Shown here piece by piece: positions 40,529 through 50,041 of a stretch of DNA of 64,000 bases; the stretch's first letter is position 1, and every line of letters begins with the position of its first letter. The position numbers and the translations under genes were made by a program. The notes under the pieces are model-generated. The model saw nothing but the letters and a program-made list of their open reading frames with translations, ran no database searches and was not told the origin of the DNA. This stretch comes from Aestuariibaculum lutulentum (GTDB taxonomy: Bacteria > Bacteroidota > Bacteroidia > Flavobacteriales > Flavobacteriaceae). The stretch is from NCBI RefSeq assembly GCF_032926325.1, contig NZ_CP136709.1, positions 967,501 through 1,031,500 on the forward strand, written 5' to 3'.

Positions 40529-41707
40529 ATGAAGCCAGATTTATTTGAAGCTCCCGATTATTACAACTTAGACGAGCTATTAACCGATGAGCATAAATTA
40601 GTTCGCGATGCTGCCAGAGCCTGGGTAAAACGAGAAGTCTCTCCCATAATTGAAGAATACGCTCAAAAGGCAGAATTCCCAAAACAAATTATAAATGGTC
40701 TCGCCGAAATAGGTGCCTTTGGTCCTTACATACCCGTTGAATATGGCGGCGCTGGTTTAGATCAGATTTCATATGGTTTAATTATGCAGGAAATAGAACG
40801 CGGTGATTCTGGTGTGCGCAGTACGGCTTCTGTTCAATCGAGTTTAGTGATGTACCCCATCTGGAAATATGGTAACGAAACACAACGTGAAAAATACCTA
40901 CCTAAACTGGCCAGTGGTGAATGGATAGGCTGCTTTGGTCTTACCGAGCCTGATCATGGAAGCAATCCGGGAGGCATGGTTACTAACTTCAAAGATATGG
41001 GAGACCATTATTTACTTAATGGCGCCAAAATGTGGATAAGCAACGCTCCTTTTGCACAAATTGCAGTCGTTTGGGCAAAAGATGAAAGCGGACGTATACA
41101 TGGTTTAATCGTTGAGCGCGGTATGGCAGGTTTTACTACTCCGGAAACTCATAATAAATGGTCGCTTCGGGCCAGTGCTACCGGAGAGCTTATTTTTGAT
41201 AATGTTAAAGTTCCTAAAGAAAATATACTTCCTAACAAATCCGGATTAGGCGCGCCGCTTGGCTGTCTGGATTCGGCAAGATATGGTATTGCATGGGGTG
41301 CTATTGGCGCGGCTATGGATTGCTATGACACTGCTTTGCGTTACAGTAAAGAACGCATGCAATTTGGCAAACCTATTGGTCAGTTTCAATTACAACAAAA
41401 GAAATTAGCCGAGATGATTACAGAAATAACAAAAGCACAATTACTCACTTGGCGATTAGGTGTTCTGCGTAATGAAGGAAAAGCTACGTCGGCACAAATA
41501 TCTATGGCCAAGCGTAACAATGTGGAAATGGCTATTACCATTGCGCGCGAAGCCCGACAAATGTTAGGTGGTATGGGTATAACAGGTGAATATTCAATAA
41601 TGAGGCACTCTATGAATTTAGAAAGTGTTATTACTTATGAAGGAACTCACGACATTCACCTTCTTATAACCGGATTGGATATTACAGGGCTAAATGCATT
41701 TAAATAA
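40529..41707 (+). CDS. Acyl-CoA dehydrogenase, glutaryl-CoA dehydrogenase type
   Basis: At 392 residues it has the length and motifs of glutaryl-CoA dehydrogenase: RSTASVQSSLVMYPI near residue 99, whose Arg corresponds to the carboxylate-binding one, FGLTEPDHGSNPGGM for FAD/substrate contact (about 132), and the catalytic-base segment TYEGTHDIHLL near residue 370. It oxidises and decarboxylates glutaryl-CoA to crotonyl-CoA in lysine and tryptophan breakdown, passing electrons to ETF. No pathway neighbours are adjacent. Confidence 0.92.
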   Translation: MKPDLFEAPDYYNLDELLTDEHKLVRDAARAWVKREVSPIIEEYAQKAEFPKQIINGLAEIGAFGPYIPVEYGGAGLDQISYGLIMQEIERGDSGVRSTASVQSSLVMYPIWKYGNETQREKYLPKLASGEWIGCFGLTEPDHGSNPGGMVTNFKDMGDHYLLNGAKMWISNAPFAQIAVVWAKDESGRIHGLIVERGMAGFTTPETHNKWSLRASATGELIFDNVKVPKENILPNKSGLGAPLGCLDSARYGIAWGAIGAAMDCYDTALRYSKERMQFGKPIGQFQLQQKKLAEMITEITKAQLLTWRLGVLRNEGKATSAQISMAKRNNVEMAITIAREARQMLGGMGITGEYSIMRHSMNLESVITYEGTHDIHLLITGLDITGLNAFK

Positions 41708-41832
41708 AACAATCATGCTTTAAGTATCTAAAACGCTTAAAGCATGACAAATATCATATTACCCCCAAATATAACTTAGTAAGTTTGACTGAATTTCTAT
41801 CACAGTACGTGCAATTGATTACTTAAGTTATA

Positions 41833-44800
41833 ATGAAAACCAATAAAACCAACTCTTCAAACCAATTTCAGAGTAGAAAAGACACTGTTCAATACATCAA
41901 CTTACAACTGGCCGCTTTAGGACAACCTTTATTTAAAGATAAGGAAGGGGCTTCACAAAAGTTTTGCAACCCTAAACTTCAGTCTCTAACCAAAGCTTTC
42001 ACTCAAGGTTTTAAAGAAAAATCAAGACTCTTATCCAACCACCTTGCTCCTGTAGATCAAAGAATACAGGACTTTATAAACGACTATTTAAAAGACATTC
42101 CTTTTATAAAAACAATTTCAATTCCAAACGACACTTTGGTCTTGAATCAAAAAGGACATGCCAGAGAAATTAGTTTACCTCCCGACGAAAATTCATTTTC
42201 AAGTGAGAATGTAAAGTCGTATCGCATAAAACAAGGTATTCTTAACAATCCGTTACATGATAAACGAACTACCAAAGGTACCTTTCATATAGTAGAAAGT
42301 AATTTACCGGTTCCGTTAGACAAAAAGGAGGTTTCTAAACTTACGTTTGCTCATTTTTTAAAAGCCGCATTTTCACCTTCTGATGCCCTGAATACATTAC
42401 CGCTTACTGCGAGTCAGGAAGATAAAGCCAAAGTTATGGTTTCTTTGCTTTTACGACCTACAGTTTGTCCGGAAGTTAAAGGCGTTATTGCTCAAAAAAG
42501 CATGGAAGTTCGATTTTTTGCTCCCGGTAGCTTAGTGAGCAATCTGGACTTTGTAGAGTCCATTTTCGGCAATGCCGGAGATCCTAATCTAGCGCATAAT
42601 GATGCCGCACTTGACACCGAACACTGGACAGGACACACAGGATGTATTATTCTGGCACCGCAGCTTAAAACTTTAAAGAAAAAAGACGTTGGCTTGCCAC
42701 ATTGGGATCAAGCTACCGAACGCCAAAGAAGCGAAGGCATGTGCTGGAAAAACGAAAATGAAATCTATAATGACGGTGGTGCTTTTAAAGTAACTTGTCG
42801 TGACGATCGTGGCGTTGTAGTAACAATTATCGCCGACAACTATTATGGATATTCAAAAAAAGAAATTAAAACGCAAATTAGTTATTCAGCCAATTTATAT
42901 GGCTTAGTTGAAGAAGAACACTCAGGTGGAGCCATTGCTTTCCCTAGAGGTGTAATGGGCGATATTGTAGATGGCACCGCATTTTCTAACAAAGCAGATA
43001 ATAAGTTTTCATTTAAAGACACAAAAAAACTATTAGGGGATCGTATTGATGTAAAACCAGAAAATTATGCCATTGATAAAAATTATCCGAACTTAATATA
43101 CATCCCTGAAAATGCCTATATAAATACGAATACCAATAGCATAACCTGGAATTATAAAGGTGCAGAACAAAAACTGGTTTTATCGCCTTATAAAACCTAC
43201 ATTCATCCAACGGGAAATAAATTTAAGTTAGAAAAACATAAAGCTGTCTCTCTGTGGCGTATTGTTAACACAGCGCCTGAAGGCATTTTTTGTCATAAAC
43301 CTTGTACTGTTTCCGGAGGTGGGAAATCTGAAATTTCAAAATCAATGTTAAATGCCATTACATATAGCACCTTTAACATTGTTGATATTGACGAAGATTT
43401 TAAAAAAGCTGATGAAATTATTGAATACGACTATTCAAAACGCTGGAAAGATTACGACCCAACCCTACCGCCTTCCGAGCCCTTTTTAAGTTCAAAACGA
43501 ACATTAGGATCGGCCGTTAGGTTACTTACACCGCTTCCGGTGTTTAAAGACGAATACAACGAATTTGTATCTAACATTCCACCACATATTCGATCTTTGG
43601 TTCTGTTTGTAAAAAGGCTTTACCGTCAGGATCATGGTGATTTGAATTGGAAAGATTGTATATCTGTAGATATTATTAACGGTAAAAATGGTACAGGATT
43701 AAAATACCATAACACACCGGTTATTGGTAGTTATGTTAGAATTGGGTTCAATCAAAACGGACAATGGTTATTAAACAAACTACGATCTGATTTTTCTGCC
43801 TGCCATAAAATTCAGCTGGAAGACGACATCTCAGCTACTATAACTTTACCAAAAGAACAGTTTAAAAACCTAAACCCGGAATTCACAAATAAAAGCTTAA
43901 AAGTTGTTGCAAACTGCGAAAGTCATTTGTTTCAAAGACCAGATGAAGCTGTTGTAAGAGGATACGATGAAAACGCCGAACGCGATATTGTTTCACCAAA
44001 TACCTTCCTCACAAACTACGAACTTTTAACAAAAAAGGACGCTATTGAAATATATGAAGACACCATAAATTTCGACAAGTATACACAACCTGTAAAAGAC
44101 CTGGTTTTAAGTATTGTGAACAGCGAGAATGATGAAGAATACTTCGTACTACCTTCACATACAAGAATTGTTGATGGCGAACCTACTAAAAATCCGCGTT
44201 ATCTAGAATATAACAAATTTATCAATGAAACCGAGGAAAGCTATTTAGGTGAAATCGGAGTTCGTCTATATCGTAAAATTAAATCTGAAGATCCGGTTAT
44301 TAATGTTGTTAATGCCGTTTTACCAGGCAGACGAAACAATCCTGTCGATAAAAAAGCTGGCATTCGTCCTTTGGCAGTATACAACCCTATTCACTATCAG
44401 GAAACTCCTGAATTGTTTATGGATTTCATTTGCAGTCTTACAGGAAAATCACCTTCTACAACAGGAGCAGGTTCTGAGGGCGCCTTAACAAAAGGGCCTT
44501 TTAACATGCTTACGCCTACCTCAGATTTAAACAATGCTCTGCTTTCGCATATTTTAACTGAATCTAATGCCTTTAGTACAGCCGCAGGTTATGTAGGTGC
44601 CGAGAATAAAGTCGACCACGACATCAGTATTTTAATTCCTGAAATCTGGGCCAGACTAGAACCTCAGGATCGCGATCCTAATTTCTTAATTAATGATGGC
44701 GCTCTTGAGAAAATTGATGATTTTGAATATAACGGACAAAAAGTGTTAGCCAGCCGATTAGGTTATCGAATTACCAAACAATTCTCATTAAGATGTTTAA

Positions 44801-45309
44801 ACCGATTGTTTGACGAACCTAATATTGTATTTGATGAAAGAATGCTGAAACCAGAATTACAAGGCATGGAAGATTATGTAGATGGTATTAATAATATTGT
44901 TGAAGCTCAGAAAAAAGTAGCGCTTCGCTATTTTGAAGACGGTAGTATTGAAGCTGCCATACCGCCATTAAAAATATTACTACATATCATGGCTTATGGT
45001 ACCTACGAAGGAAAAGAAATCAGCAATCCTGAACTTAGAAAATATTTCGAAAGAGATTATGTTATAAAAAGCGATTGGTATTTGGAACGTTTGAAATTAA
45101 AACAAAAGAAAGACATCGCCTTTTACCAAAAACAACAAACATATCTCACAAATTTTGCCTCTATTGACCATAATATAGTACTGGTTAAAGAACTAAACAT
45201 TTTAGAAAAACTGCAACAAATAAAGGATAAACTTTACCATGCAAGTAACGATTCTTATTTAAACAGTTTAATGGGAACCATAGGAGCAGATCCTCTGTTC
45301 AGAAAATAA
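41833..45309 (+). CDS. Large protein, candidate PPi-dependent phosphoenolpyruvate carboxykinase
   Basis: The 1158-residue cytoplasmic protein has no signal or membrane helix. Near residue 495 it has CTVSGGGKSEISKS, which resembles the kinase-1 loop of PEP carboxykinases (xSGxGKT) rather than a standard Walker A. About 20 residues later comes FNIVDIDEDF, in the place where PEPCKs have an Asp-rich kinase-2 metal site. Other distinctive segments are HTGCIILAPQ (about 269), GGAIAFPRGVMGDI (about 365) and IRPLAVYNPIHYQETP (about 848). The size and this loop fit the roughly 1100-1200-residue PPi-type PEPCKs, which make PEP and PPi from oxaloacetate and phosphate, or the reverse. This assignment is from memory of family traits and is not firm. 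It is monocistronic with a strong terminator. Confidence 0.5.
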   Translation: MKTNKTNSSNQFQSRKDTVQYINLQLAALGQPLFKDKEGASQKFCNPKLQSLTKAFTQGFKEKSRLLSNHLAPVDQRIQDFINDYLKDIPFIKTISIPNDTLVLNQKGHAREISLPPDENSFSSENVKSYRIKQGILNNPLHDKRTTKGTFHIVESNLPVPLDKKEVSKLTFAHFLKAAFSPSDALNTLPLTASQEDKAKVMVSLLLRPTVCPEVKGVIAQKSMEVRFFAPGSLVSNLDFVESIFGNAGDPNLAHNDAALDTEHWTGHTGCIILAPQLKTLKKKDVGLPHWDQATERQRSEGMCWKNENEIYNDGGAFKVTCRDDRGVVVTIIADNYYGYSKKEIKTQISYSANLYGLVEEEHSGGAIAFPRGVMGDIVDGTAFSNKADNKFSFKDTKKLLGDRIDVKPENYAIDKNYPNLIYIPENAYINTNTNSITWNYKGAEQKLVLSPYKTYIHPTGNKFKLEKHKAVSLWRIVNTAPEGIFCHKPCTVSGGGKSEISKSMLNAITYSTFNIVDIDEDFKKADEIIEYDYSKRWKDYDPTLPPSEPFLSSKRTLGSAVRLLTPLPVFKDEYNEFVSNIPPHIRSLVLFVKRLYRQDHGDLNWKDCISVDIINGKNGTGLKYHNTPVIGSYVRIGFNQNGQWLLNKLRSDFSACHKIQLEDDISATITLPKEQFKNLNPEFTNKSLKVVANCESHLFQRPDEAVVRGYDENAERDIVSPNTFLTNYELLTKKDAIEIYEDTINFDKYTQPVKDLVLSIVNSENDEEYFVLPSHTRIVDGEPTKNPRYLEYNKFINETEESYLGEIGVRLYRKIKSEDPVINVVNAVLPGRRNNPVDKKAGIRPLAVYNPIHYQETPELFMDFICSLTGKSPSTTGAGSEGALTKGPFNMLTPTSDLNNALLSHILTESNAFSTAAGYVGAENKVDHDISILIPEIWARLEPQDRDPNFLINDGALEKIDDFEYNGQKVLASRLGYRITKQFSLRCLNRLFDEPNIVFDERMLKPELQGMEDYVDGINNIVEAQKKVALRYFEDGSIEAAIPPLKILLHIMAYGTYEGKEISNPELRKYFERDYVIKSDWYLERLKLKQKKDIAFYQKQQTYLTNFASIDHNIVLVKELNILEKLQQIKDKLYHASNDSYLNSLMGTIGADPLFRK

Positions 45310-45336
45310 CAAACCAACTAATTATTAATTAACTTG

Positions 45337-45372
45337 AAAAAGTGTTTCAATATGTATTGAAACACTTTTTTA
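45337..45372 (+). terminator. Intrinsic terminator of the 1158-residue protein gene
   Basis: A 14- to 16-bp perfect inverted repeat (45337-45352 with 45355-45370) with core GTGTTTCAAT is followed by T-rich sequence, 28 bp past the stop. Confidence 0.9.
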
Positions 45373-45387
45373 TTTACATTTACTGTA

Positions 45388-46287
45388 ATGTTTTCAAGTA
45401 AAAAAAGATTAGACAATGCCTATAACAAAGCTAAAATCATCAACTTCGATGATGATAGTAAGTTTATTCTTTTTAGTGACTGCCATCGAGGCGATAATAG
45501 CTTTGCCGACGACTTTGCAAATAACCGCAACATATACTTTCATGCTTTAAAACATTATTTTGCCCAAAGCTTTCAGTATTGCGAACTAGGCGACGGCGAC
45601 GAACTCTGGGAAAACCTGTCTTTCGAACCTATTTTCGAAGCCCATAAAAATGTATATATGTTGATGAAGCAATTTCATGAGCAACAACGTCTGCATATGA
45701 TATGGGGTAACCACGATATGGTTTACAGGAACCCGAATTATGTTAAAAAACATTTAGAGACGTATTTTGATGCCGAAGCAGGAGATGACAAACCCCTGCT
45801 TAACGATTTAAAATACCACGAAGGTATTGTTCTAAAACATATTAAAACCGGGCAGGAATTATTTTTAACTCATGGCCATCAAGCCGACCCTTGGAATTAC
45901 ACCTTCTGGAAATGGAGTCGGTTTTTAGTTCGCATCCTATGGAAACCACTTAATGTTATAGGTATTTCAGATCCCACCCGTCCCGCAAAAAATCACAAAG
46001 AGCTCATTAAAGTTGAACGTCGAACAAAAAAGTGGATTACAGAAAATAATAATCGTATTACTATAGCAGGACATACCCACAGACCACGATTTCCGGAACC
46101 AGGAGACATTCCATTCTTCAACGATGGCAGCTGTGTACATCCAAGATGCATTACTGGTATTGAAATTGAAAACGGTAACATCAGCCTAATAAAATGGCTT
46201 GTCGACACCAATGACGATGGTGTTCTTCAAATTGTTCGTGTTGTTCTTGAAGGGCCAAGAAAACTAACAGACTACTCTTACAAATAA
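45388..46287 (+). CDS. Calcineurin-like metallophosphoesterase
   Basis: This 299-residue protein shows the full metallophosphoesterase motif set: SDCHRGDNS (about residue 32), GDGDELW (about 66), GNHDMVYR (about 109), THGHQADPW (about 164) and GHTHRPRF (about 230). The unusual WENLSFEP and YTFWKWSRFLVRILWKPL segments suggest membrane association and recall UDP-2,3-diacylglucosamine hydrolase-like enzymes, but the substrate is not certain. It starts 16 bp after the preceding terminator. Confidence 0.9.
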   Translation: MFSSKKRLDNAYNKAKIINFDDDSKFILFSDCHRGDNSFADDFANNRNIYFHALKHYFAQSFQYCELGDGDELWENLSFEPIFEAHKNVYMLMKQFHEQQRLHMIWGNHDMVYRNPNYVKKHLETYFDAEAGDDKPLLNDLKYHEGIVLKHIKTGQELFLTHGHQADPWNYTFWKWSRFLVRILWKPLNVIGISDPTRPAKNHKELIKVERRTKKWITENNNRITIAGHTHRPRFPEPGDIPFFNDGSCVHPRCITGIEIENGNISLIKWLVDTNDDGVLQIVRVVLEGPRKLTDYSYK

Positions 46288-46387
46288 CTGACAATCTAAA
46301 TTTCACACTCAACTTATTGATTTACTATTGTTTAACACATTAGTAATTTCACTAACTTTACTATAATCACCAACCAACTTTTAAACT

Positions 46388-46969
46388 ATGAAATCAAAAA
46401 TTTTACTATTCGCCGTAGTGAGCATGCTCGCTTACTCCTGTAATTCTCGTACCGAGAAAAAAACGACAGAAATGGAAGTTGAAACCATAGAGCAAGAACC
46501 TATTAATCTTGTTGAACGTGGCGAATACCTTGTCGATTTAGGAGGATGCCACCATTGTCACTCACCAAAGGTTATGACAGATCATGGCCCTGTTCCAGAT
46601 TCTAATCGTTTACTATCAGGTCACCCGTCCGATGAAGTCTTGCCTCCATATGATAAGGAAACCGCTAAAGGTTACGCACTCTTCTCTATGGGATTAACAT
46701 CTACAACCGGTCCTTGGGGCACATCTTTTGCGGCTAATTTAACACCTGATGCAAGTGGTATTGGCACATGGAGTGAAGCGCAATTTTTCAAAGCTATACG
46801 TGAAGGTAAATCAAAAGGTCTGGATGGTGGCAGAATGCTGTTACCACCAATGCCATGGCAGGATTTTGCCAAACTTAACGATGAAGACATCAGGGCGATT
46901 TTCACGTACTTAAAAAGTCTACCAGCTGTTGAAAATGTGGTTCCTGCGCCAATTCCTCCCGCTATGTAA
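46388..46969 (+). CDS. Cytochrome c lipoprotein
   Basis: The 193-residue product starts with a lipoprotein signal (lipobox AYSC, Cys at residue 18), then one heme c motif GGCHHCHSPK (about residue 55) and a typical cytochrome c C-terminus (DIRAIFTYLKSLPAVENVVP). A Met-rich segment GRMLLPPMPW (about 153) may supply the distal ligand. It is anchored to a membrane facing the periplasm and likely carries electrons for a dehydrogenase or oxidase. Confidence 0.9.
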   Translation: MKSKILLFAVVSMLAYSCNSRTEKKTTEMEVETIEQEPINLVERGEYLVDLGGCHHCHSPKVMTDHGPVPDSNRLLSGHPSDEVLPPYDKETAKGYALFSMGLTSTTGPWGTSFAANLTPDASGIGTWSEAQFFKAIREGKSKGLDGGRMLLPPMPWQDFAKLNDEDIRAIFTYLKSLPAVENVVPAPIPPAM

Positions 46970-46980
46970 GTTATAAACAT

Positions 46981-47012
46981 AAAAAACGCTCCTTTAAAAA
47001 GAAGCGTTTTTT
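46981..47012. terminator. Bidirectional terminator between the cytochrome c and ferritin genes
   Basis: AAAAAACGCT and AGCGTTTTTT form the outer stem, with an inner CTT/AAG, between two convergent genes. T-runs on both strands suit termination in both directions. Confidence 0.85.
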
Positions 47013-47033
47013 ATGTTTTAGAATTGTATTGAA

Positions 47034-47540
47034 CTATTCCGTTAGAATTCTTTCATCAATCATCTTTAATGGCATCCCTTCCATTAGTCCAAAAATATCT
47101 AAGATACTTCTAAACGTATCTTCCTCTTCGGCTTGTTCAGAAATAAACCATTGTAAAAATACTTCAGTTATAAAATCATCAGCATTTCTCGCAGCTTTAA
47201 ATATTTTAAAAATGGATTGTGTTACGCTTATTTCTTGTTCTAATGCCGTTTCGTAAATAGAGATAAGGCTTTCAAAATCATTATTTACATTGGTAACATT
47301 AGGCGAAATAGCAGCACCTCCATTATCATTTATAAATTCGAAAATCTTCATAGCATGTTCTCTTTCTTCTTCGGCTTGCTTGTAAAAAAGAGCTTTACTA
47401 TTTAACAATTCCCGTTGATCGCACCAAGATGCCATAGCCAGATATGAAGCAGAAGCTTTCATTTCCATCGCTATTTGATTATTTAATAAGTCCATCACGT
47501 CCGGGTGAATAGACATTTGTTTTCTAACTATTGTGTTCAT
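47034..47540 (-). CDS. Ferritin
   Basis: From the ATG at 47540 the protein has 168 residues and the bacterial ferritin (FtnA) four-helix layout, with ferroxidase ligands in helix A (LLNNQIAMEMKASASYL), helix B (YKQAEEEREHAMKIFEF) and helix C/D (ISEQAEEEDTFRSI). It oxidises and stores iron as a 24-mer. A TTG six codons upstream is inside a TAACTTTG -7 box (47563-47556) and therefore cannot be the start. The leader would be only about 10 nt. Confidence 0.95.
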   Translation of the reverse strand: MNTIVRKQMSIHPDVMDLLNNQIAMEMKASASYLAMASWCDQRELLNSKALFYKQAEEEREHAMKIFEFINDNGGAAISPNVTNVNNDFESLISIYETALEQEISVTQSIFKIFKAARNADDFITEVFLQWFISEQAEEEDTFRSILDIFGLMEGMPLKMIDERILTE

Positions 47541-47555
47541 AATTGCGCTTTTACA

Positions 47556-47563
47556 CAAAGTTA
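47556..47563 (-). promoter_or_regulatory. -7 box (TAACTTTG) of the ferritin gene
   Basis: This minus-strand TAnnTTTG match ends 15 bp before the ATG at 47540. It decides the start codon. A clear -33 TTG is not visible. Confidence 0.6.
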
Positions 47564-47628
47564 CAATAAAATGAAAACGTTAAAACGAATGCATAAAATT
47601 TAAAAAAAGTCTAAATAAGCTTAAAATT

Positions 47629-47931
47629 TTATGCTAAAACGAAGGAAGGTGTGTGAAAAAGTAAGTCTAATTCCTCCTTTAATTCCAATAATTGAGGAAT
47701 TTCTAAAAAGACTAAATGTTCTTTACCGGCTACAAAAAGTAATACAAAATTCTCGTTATTAACAATTCTAGTCAGCGAACTATAAGTTGTTAATCCGTTT
47801 ATTTTACGGCGTAATTCCAAAACTTGCGGAAAACTTAAGCTAATGGTTTTGTTAGGAGTAATTAACTCATACTTACAAAACGTAAGGTGCTTAATCTGGT
47901 AGCCTGTATTTATATTTATCTCTAAATTCAC
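47629..47931 (-). CDS. Hypothetical protein (100 aa), unknown function
   Basis: The frame encodes a soluble 100-residue protein of mixed strands and helices (YELITPNKTISLSFPQVLEL; FLEIPQLLELKEELDLLF). The two halves both contain an [FI]PQ[VL]LEL element (residues about 34-40 and 78-84), which hints at an internal repeat. No family is recognised. It lies between ferritin and the ferredoxin on the same strand and might be part of an iron-related cluster. Confidence 0.7.
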   Translation of the reverse strand: MNLEININTGYQIKHLTFCKYELITPNKTISLSFPQVLELRRKINGLTTYSSLTRIVNNENFVLLFVAGKEHLVFLEIPQLLELKEELDLLFHTPSFVLA

Positions 47932-47968
47932 GAGGGCAAATATAGAATTTATTTAGAATAAATAAAAA

Positions 47969-48298
47969 TTAACTTTCAGGAGCTAATTCCACTTCAAGAC
48001 CATCCATTTCCGGTGTCATTTGAATCTGGCAACCTAAGCGGCTATTATCTTTAACATCGAAAGCTTCAGACAACATAGCTTCCTCATCATCGCTCATTTC
48101 AGGCAATTCTGTATCGCTAAGTACATAACATTGACAAGAGGCACACATAGCCATACCACCACAAATTCCAATAGTCCCTTCCGGAGCTAATTCGTAGCTG
48201 CGGACAACTTCCATTAAATTCATGGCCATATCTGTTGGTGCTACTACATCATGTGTTACACCATCTCTATCTGTTATTTTTATATTAATGTCGCTCAT
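47969..48298 (-). CDS. 2Fe-2S ferredoxin, adrenodoxin type
   Basis: This 109-residue ferredoxin has cluster ligands C46, C52, C55 and C90 in the adrenodoxin spacing C-x5-C-x2-C-x34-C, with the family segment GICGGMAMCASCQCYV. It transfers single electrons and in this group often serves Fe-S assembly or a cytochrome P450-like partner. The gene is on the same strand as the NifU-like and Mrp genes just upstream, which fits a role in Fe-S metabolism. Confidence 0.93.
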   Translation of the reverse strand: MSDINIKITDRDGVTHDVVAPTDMAMNLMEVVRSYELAPEGTIGICGGMAMCASCQCYVLSDTELPEMSDDEEAMLSEAFDVKDNSRLGCQIQMTPEMDGLEVELAPES

Positions 48299-48490
48299 CT
48301 TCTTTCTCTAATAAAAACCGAAAAATTATTTGTGCAAATGTAATGCTTAAAATTAATTTGCAAATCTTTTCCCTATTAATTTGATAGGAAAAACAAAAAA
48401 AATAAAGAATTACTAAAATTCTTTATTTTTTTCTATTCCTTTATTATATAAATGGAGCTATAATTGAACGTTTTCTATGAAACTCTTCAA

Positions 48491-48736
48491 TTAAACCGCA
48501 ATATTGACTACTCTTTCAATCTGCGGAACGTGCTTTTTAATAGTCATTTCCACACCCGATTTTAAAGTCATTTGATTTACACTACAGCCCACACAAGCAC
48601 CTTGCAACTGAACTTTTACCAGTGTATCGTTATCTTCAATAGATAACAAAGAAATATCGCCTCCATCACTTTGTAAAAATGGACGAATCTCTTCTAACGC
48701 TTTCTCGACATTAAGTCTAACTTCTTCTGATGTCAT
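48491..48736 (-). CDS. NifU-like Fe-S scaffold (NifU C-terminal domain)
   Basis: This 81-residue single-domain protein has the NifU C-terminal core, including LQSDGGDISLL (about residue 20) and CVGCSVNQMTLKSGV (about residue 48), where the CxxC binds a transient Fe-S cluster. It starts directly after the stop of the Mrp gene (no gap), so the pair is an operon for Fe-S cluster delivery. Confidence 0.94.
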   Translation of the reverse strand: MTSEEVRLNVEKALEEIRPFLQSDGGDISLLSIEDNDTLVKVQLQGACVGCSVNQMTLKSGVEMTIKKHVPQIERVVNIAV

Positions 48737-49876
48737 TTATTTAGTTTTAACTGCTGAACATCCAGCCATCGTTGTTATTTTAATTGCTTCTGTAGGTGGT
48801 AAATCTTCATTACGCTTTACTACTTCCTGAACCACATTTTGTGTGATTTTTTCAAAAGCTTTTTCTAAAGGTGTTGCCGTTTGTAACGCTGCCGGACGAC
48901 CTACATCACCAGCTTCACGAATACTTTGTACCAATGGTAATTCTCCTAAAAACGGCACCTCTAAATCTTCAGCTAAATTTTTAGCACCTTCCTGACCAAA
49001 GATATAATATTTATTATTAGGCAACTCTTCAGGTGTAAAATAAGCCATATTCTCAATAATTCCTAATACAGGAACGCTGATGCTTTCCTGTTGGAACATA
49101 GCTACTCCCTTTTTAGCATCGGCTAAAGCTACATTTTGAGGCGTACTTACTACAACCGCACCCGTAATTGGTAACGACTGCATAATGCTTAGGTGAATAT
49201 CCCCTGTTCCCGGAGGTAAATCCAGTAATAAGAAATCTAATTCTCCCCAATGTGCATCAAAAATCATTTGATTTAACGCTTTTGCTGCCATTGGTCCTCG
49301 CCAAACTACCGCCTGATTAGGTTGTGTAAAGAATCCGATAGATAATACTTTTACGCCGTAATTTTCAATAGGCTTCATTTTCGATTTTCCATCGACATTT
49401 ACAGCTAAAGGTCTTCCTGCTTCGACATCGAACATAATTGGAATAGATGGCCCATAAATATCGGCATCTAAAACCCCAACTTTAAAGCCCATTTTAGCAA
49501 GAGTTACCGCTAAATTTGCCGTTACTGTAGATTTCCCTACTCCTCCTTTTCCAGAAGCTACAGCTACAATGTTCTGAATTCCCGGAATAGGGTTTCCTTT
49601 TATAACATTTGCTTTAGGCTTTTCCGGTGCATCAACCTTTACATTCACCTTAATTTTAGCTTTTTCGTAAACCTGTTCGTGAATGGTTTTTAAAATATCC
49701 ACCTCGGTACGTTTTTTAGCTTGTAAACTCGGATTTTTTATCGTGATATCTACAACAACCTCATCACCAAAAACAACAACATTGGTTACTGCGCCGCTTT
49801 CAACCATGTTTTGTCCTTCGCCAGGTACTGTTATAGATTCTAATGCTTTAAGTATGTCTTTTTTATTAAGCTTCAT
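48737..49876 (-). CDS. Mrp/NBP35-family Fe-S carrier ATPase (ApbC)
   Basis: The 379-residue protein has an N-terminal DUF59/MIP18-like domain (about residues 1-90), a deviant Walker A SGKGGVGKSTVT (about 108), the switch-like DADIYGPSIP (about 138), LLLDLPPGTGDIHLS (about 215), and a C-terminal extension ending MAGCSAVK. It binds and transfers Fe-S clusters in the cytoplasm. The CxxC used by most Mrp proteins is not obvious; a single Cys lies near the C-terminus. Confidence 0.93.
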   Translation of the reverse strand: MKLNKKDILKALESITVPGEGQNMVESGAVTNVVVFGDEVVVDITIKNPSLQAKKRTEVDILKTIHEQVYEKAKIKVNVKVDAPEKPKANVIKGNPIPGIQNIVAVASGKGGVGKSTVTANLAVTLAKMGFKVGVLDADIYGPSIPIMFDVEAGRPLAVNVDGKSKMKPIENYGVKVLSIGFFTQPNQAVVWRGPMAAKALNQMIFDAHWGELDFLLLDLPPGTGDIHLSIMQSLPITGAVVVSTPQNVALADAKKGVAMFQQESISVPVLGIIENMAYFTPEELPNNKYYIFGQEGAKNLAEDLEVPFLGELPLVQSIREAGDVGRPAALQTATPLEKAFEKITQNVVQEVVKRNEDLPPTEAIKITTMAGCSAVKTK

Positions 49877-50041
49877 GCTCTATTTAGATTTATTCTAAGG
49901 CTACAAATATACTGTGAATTGTTCAGAATATAAAGCCTAAGGTATTGAAATGATTTATGGATGAATTTTATTTAATGATTATACGATGAATTCTGAATAA
50001 AACCTCATTTTATCTGTTAAACAAGTGGTTATATTGAAGAA

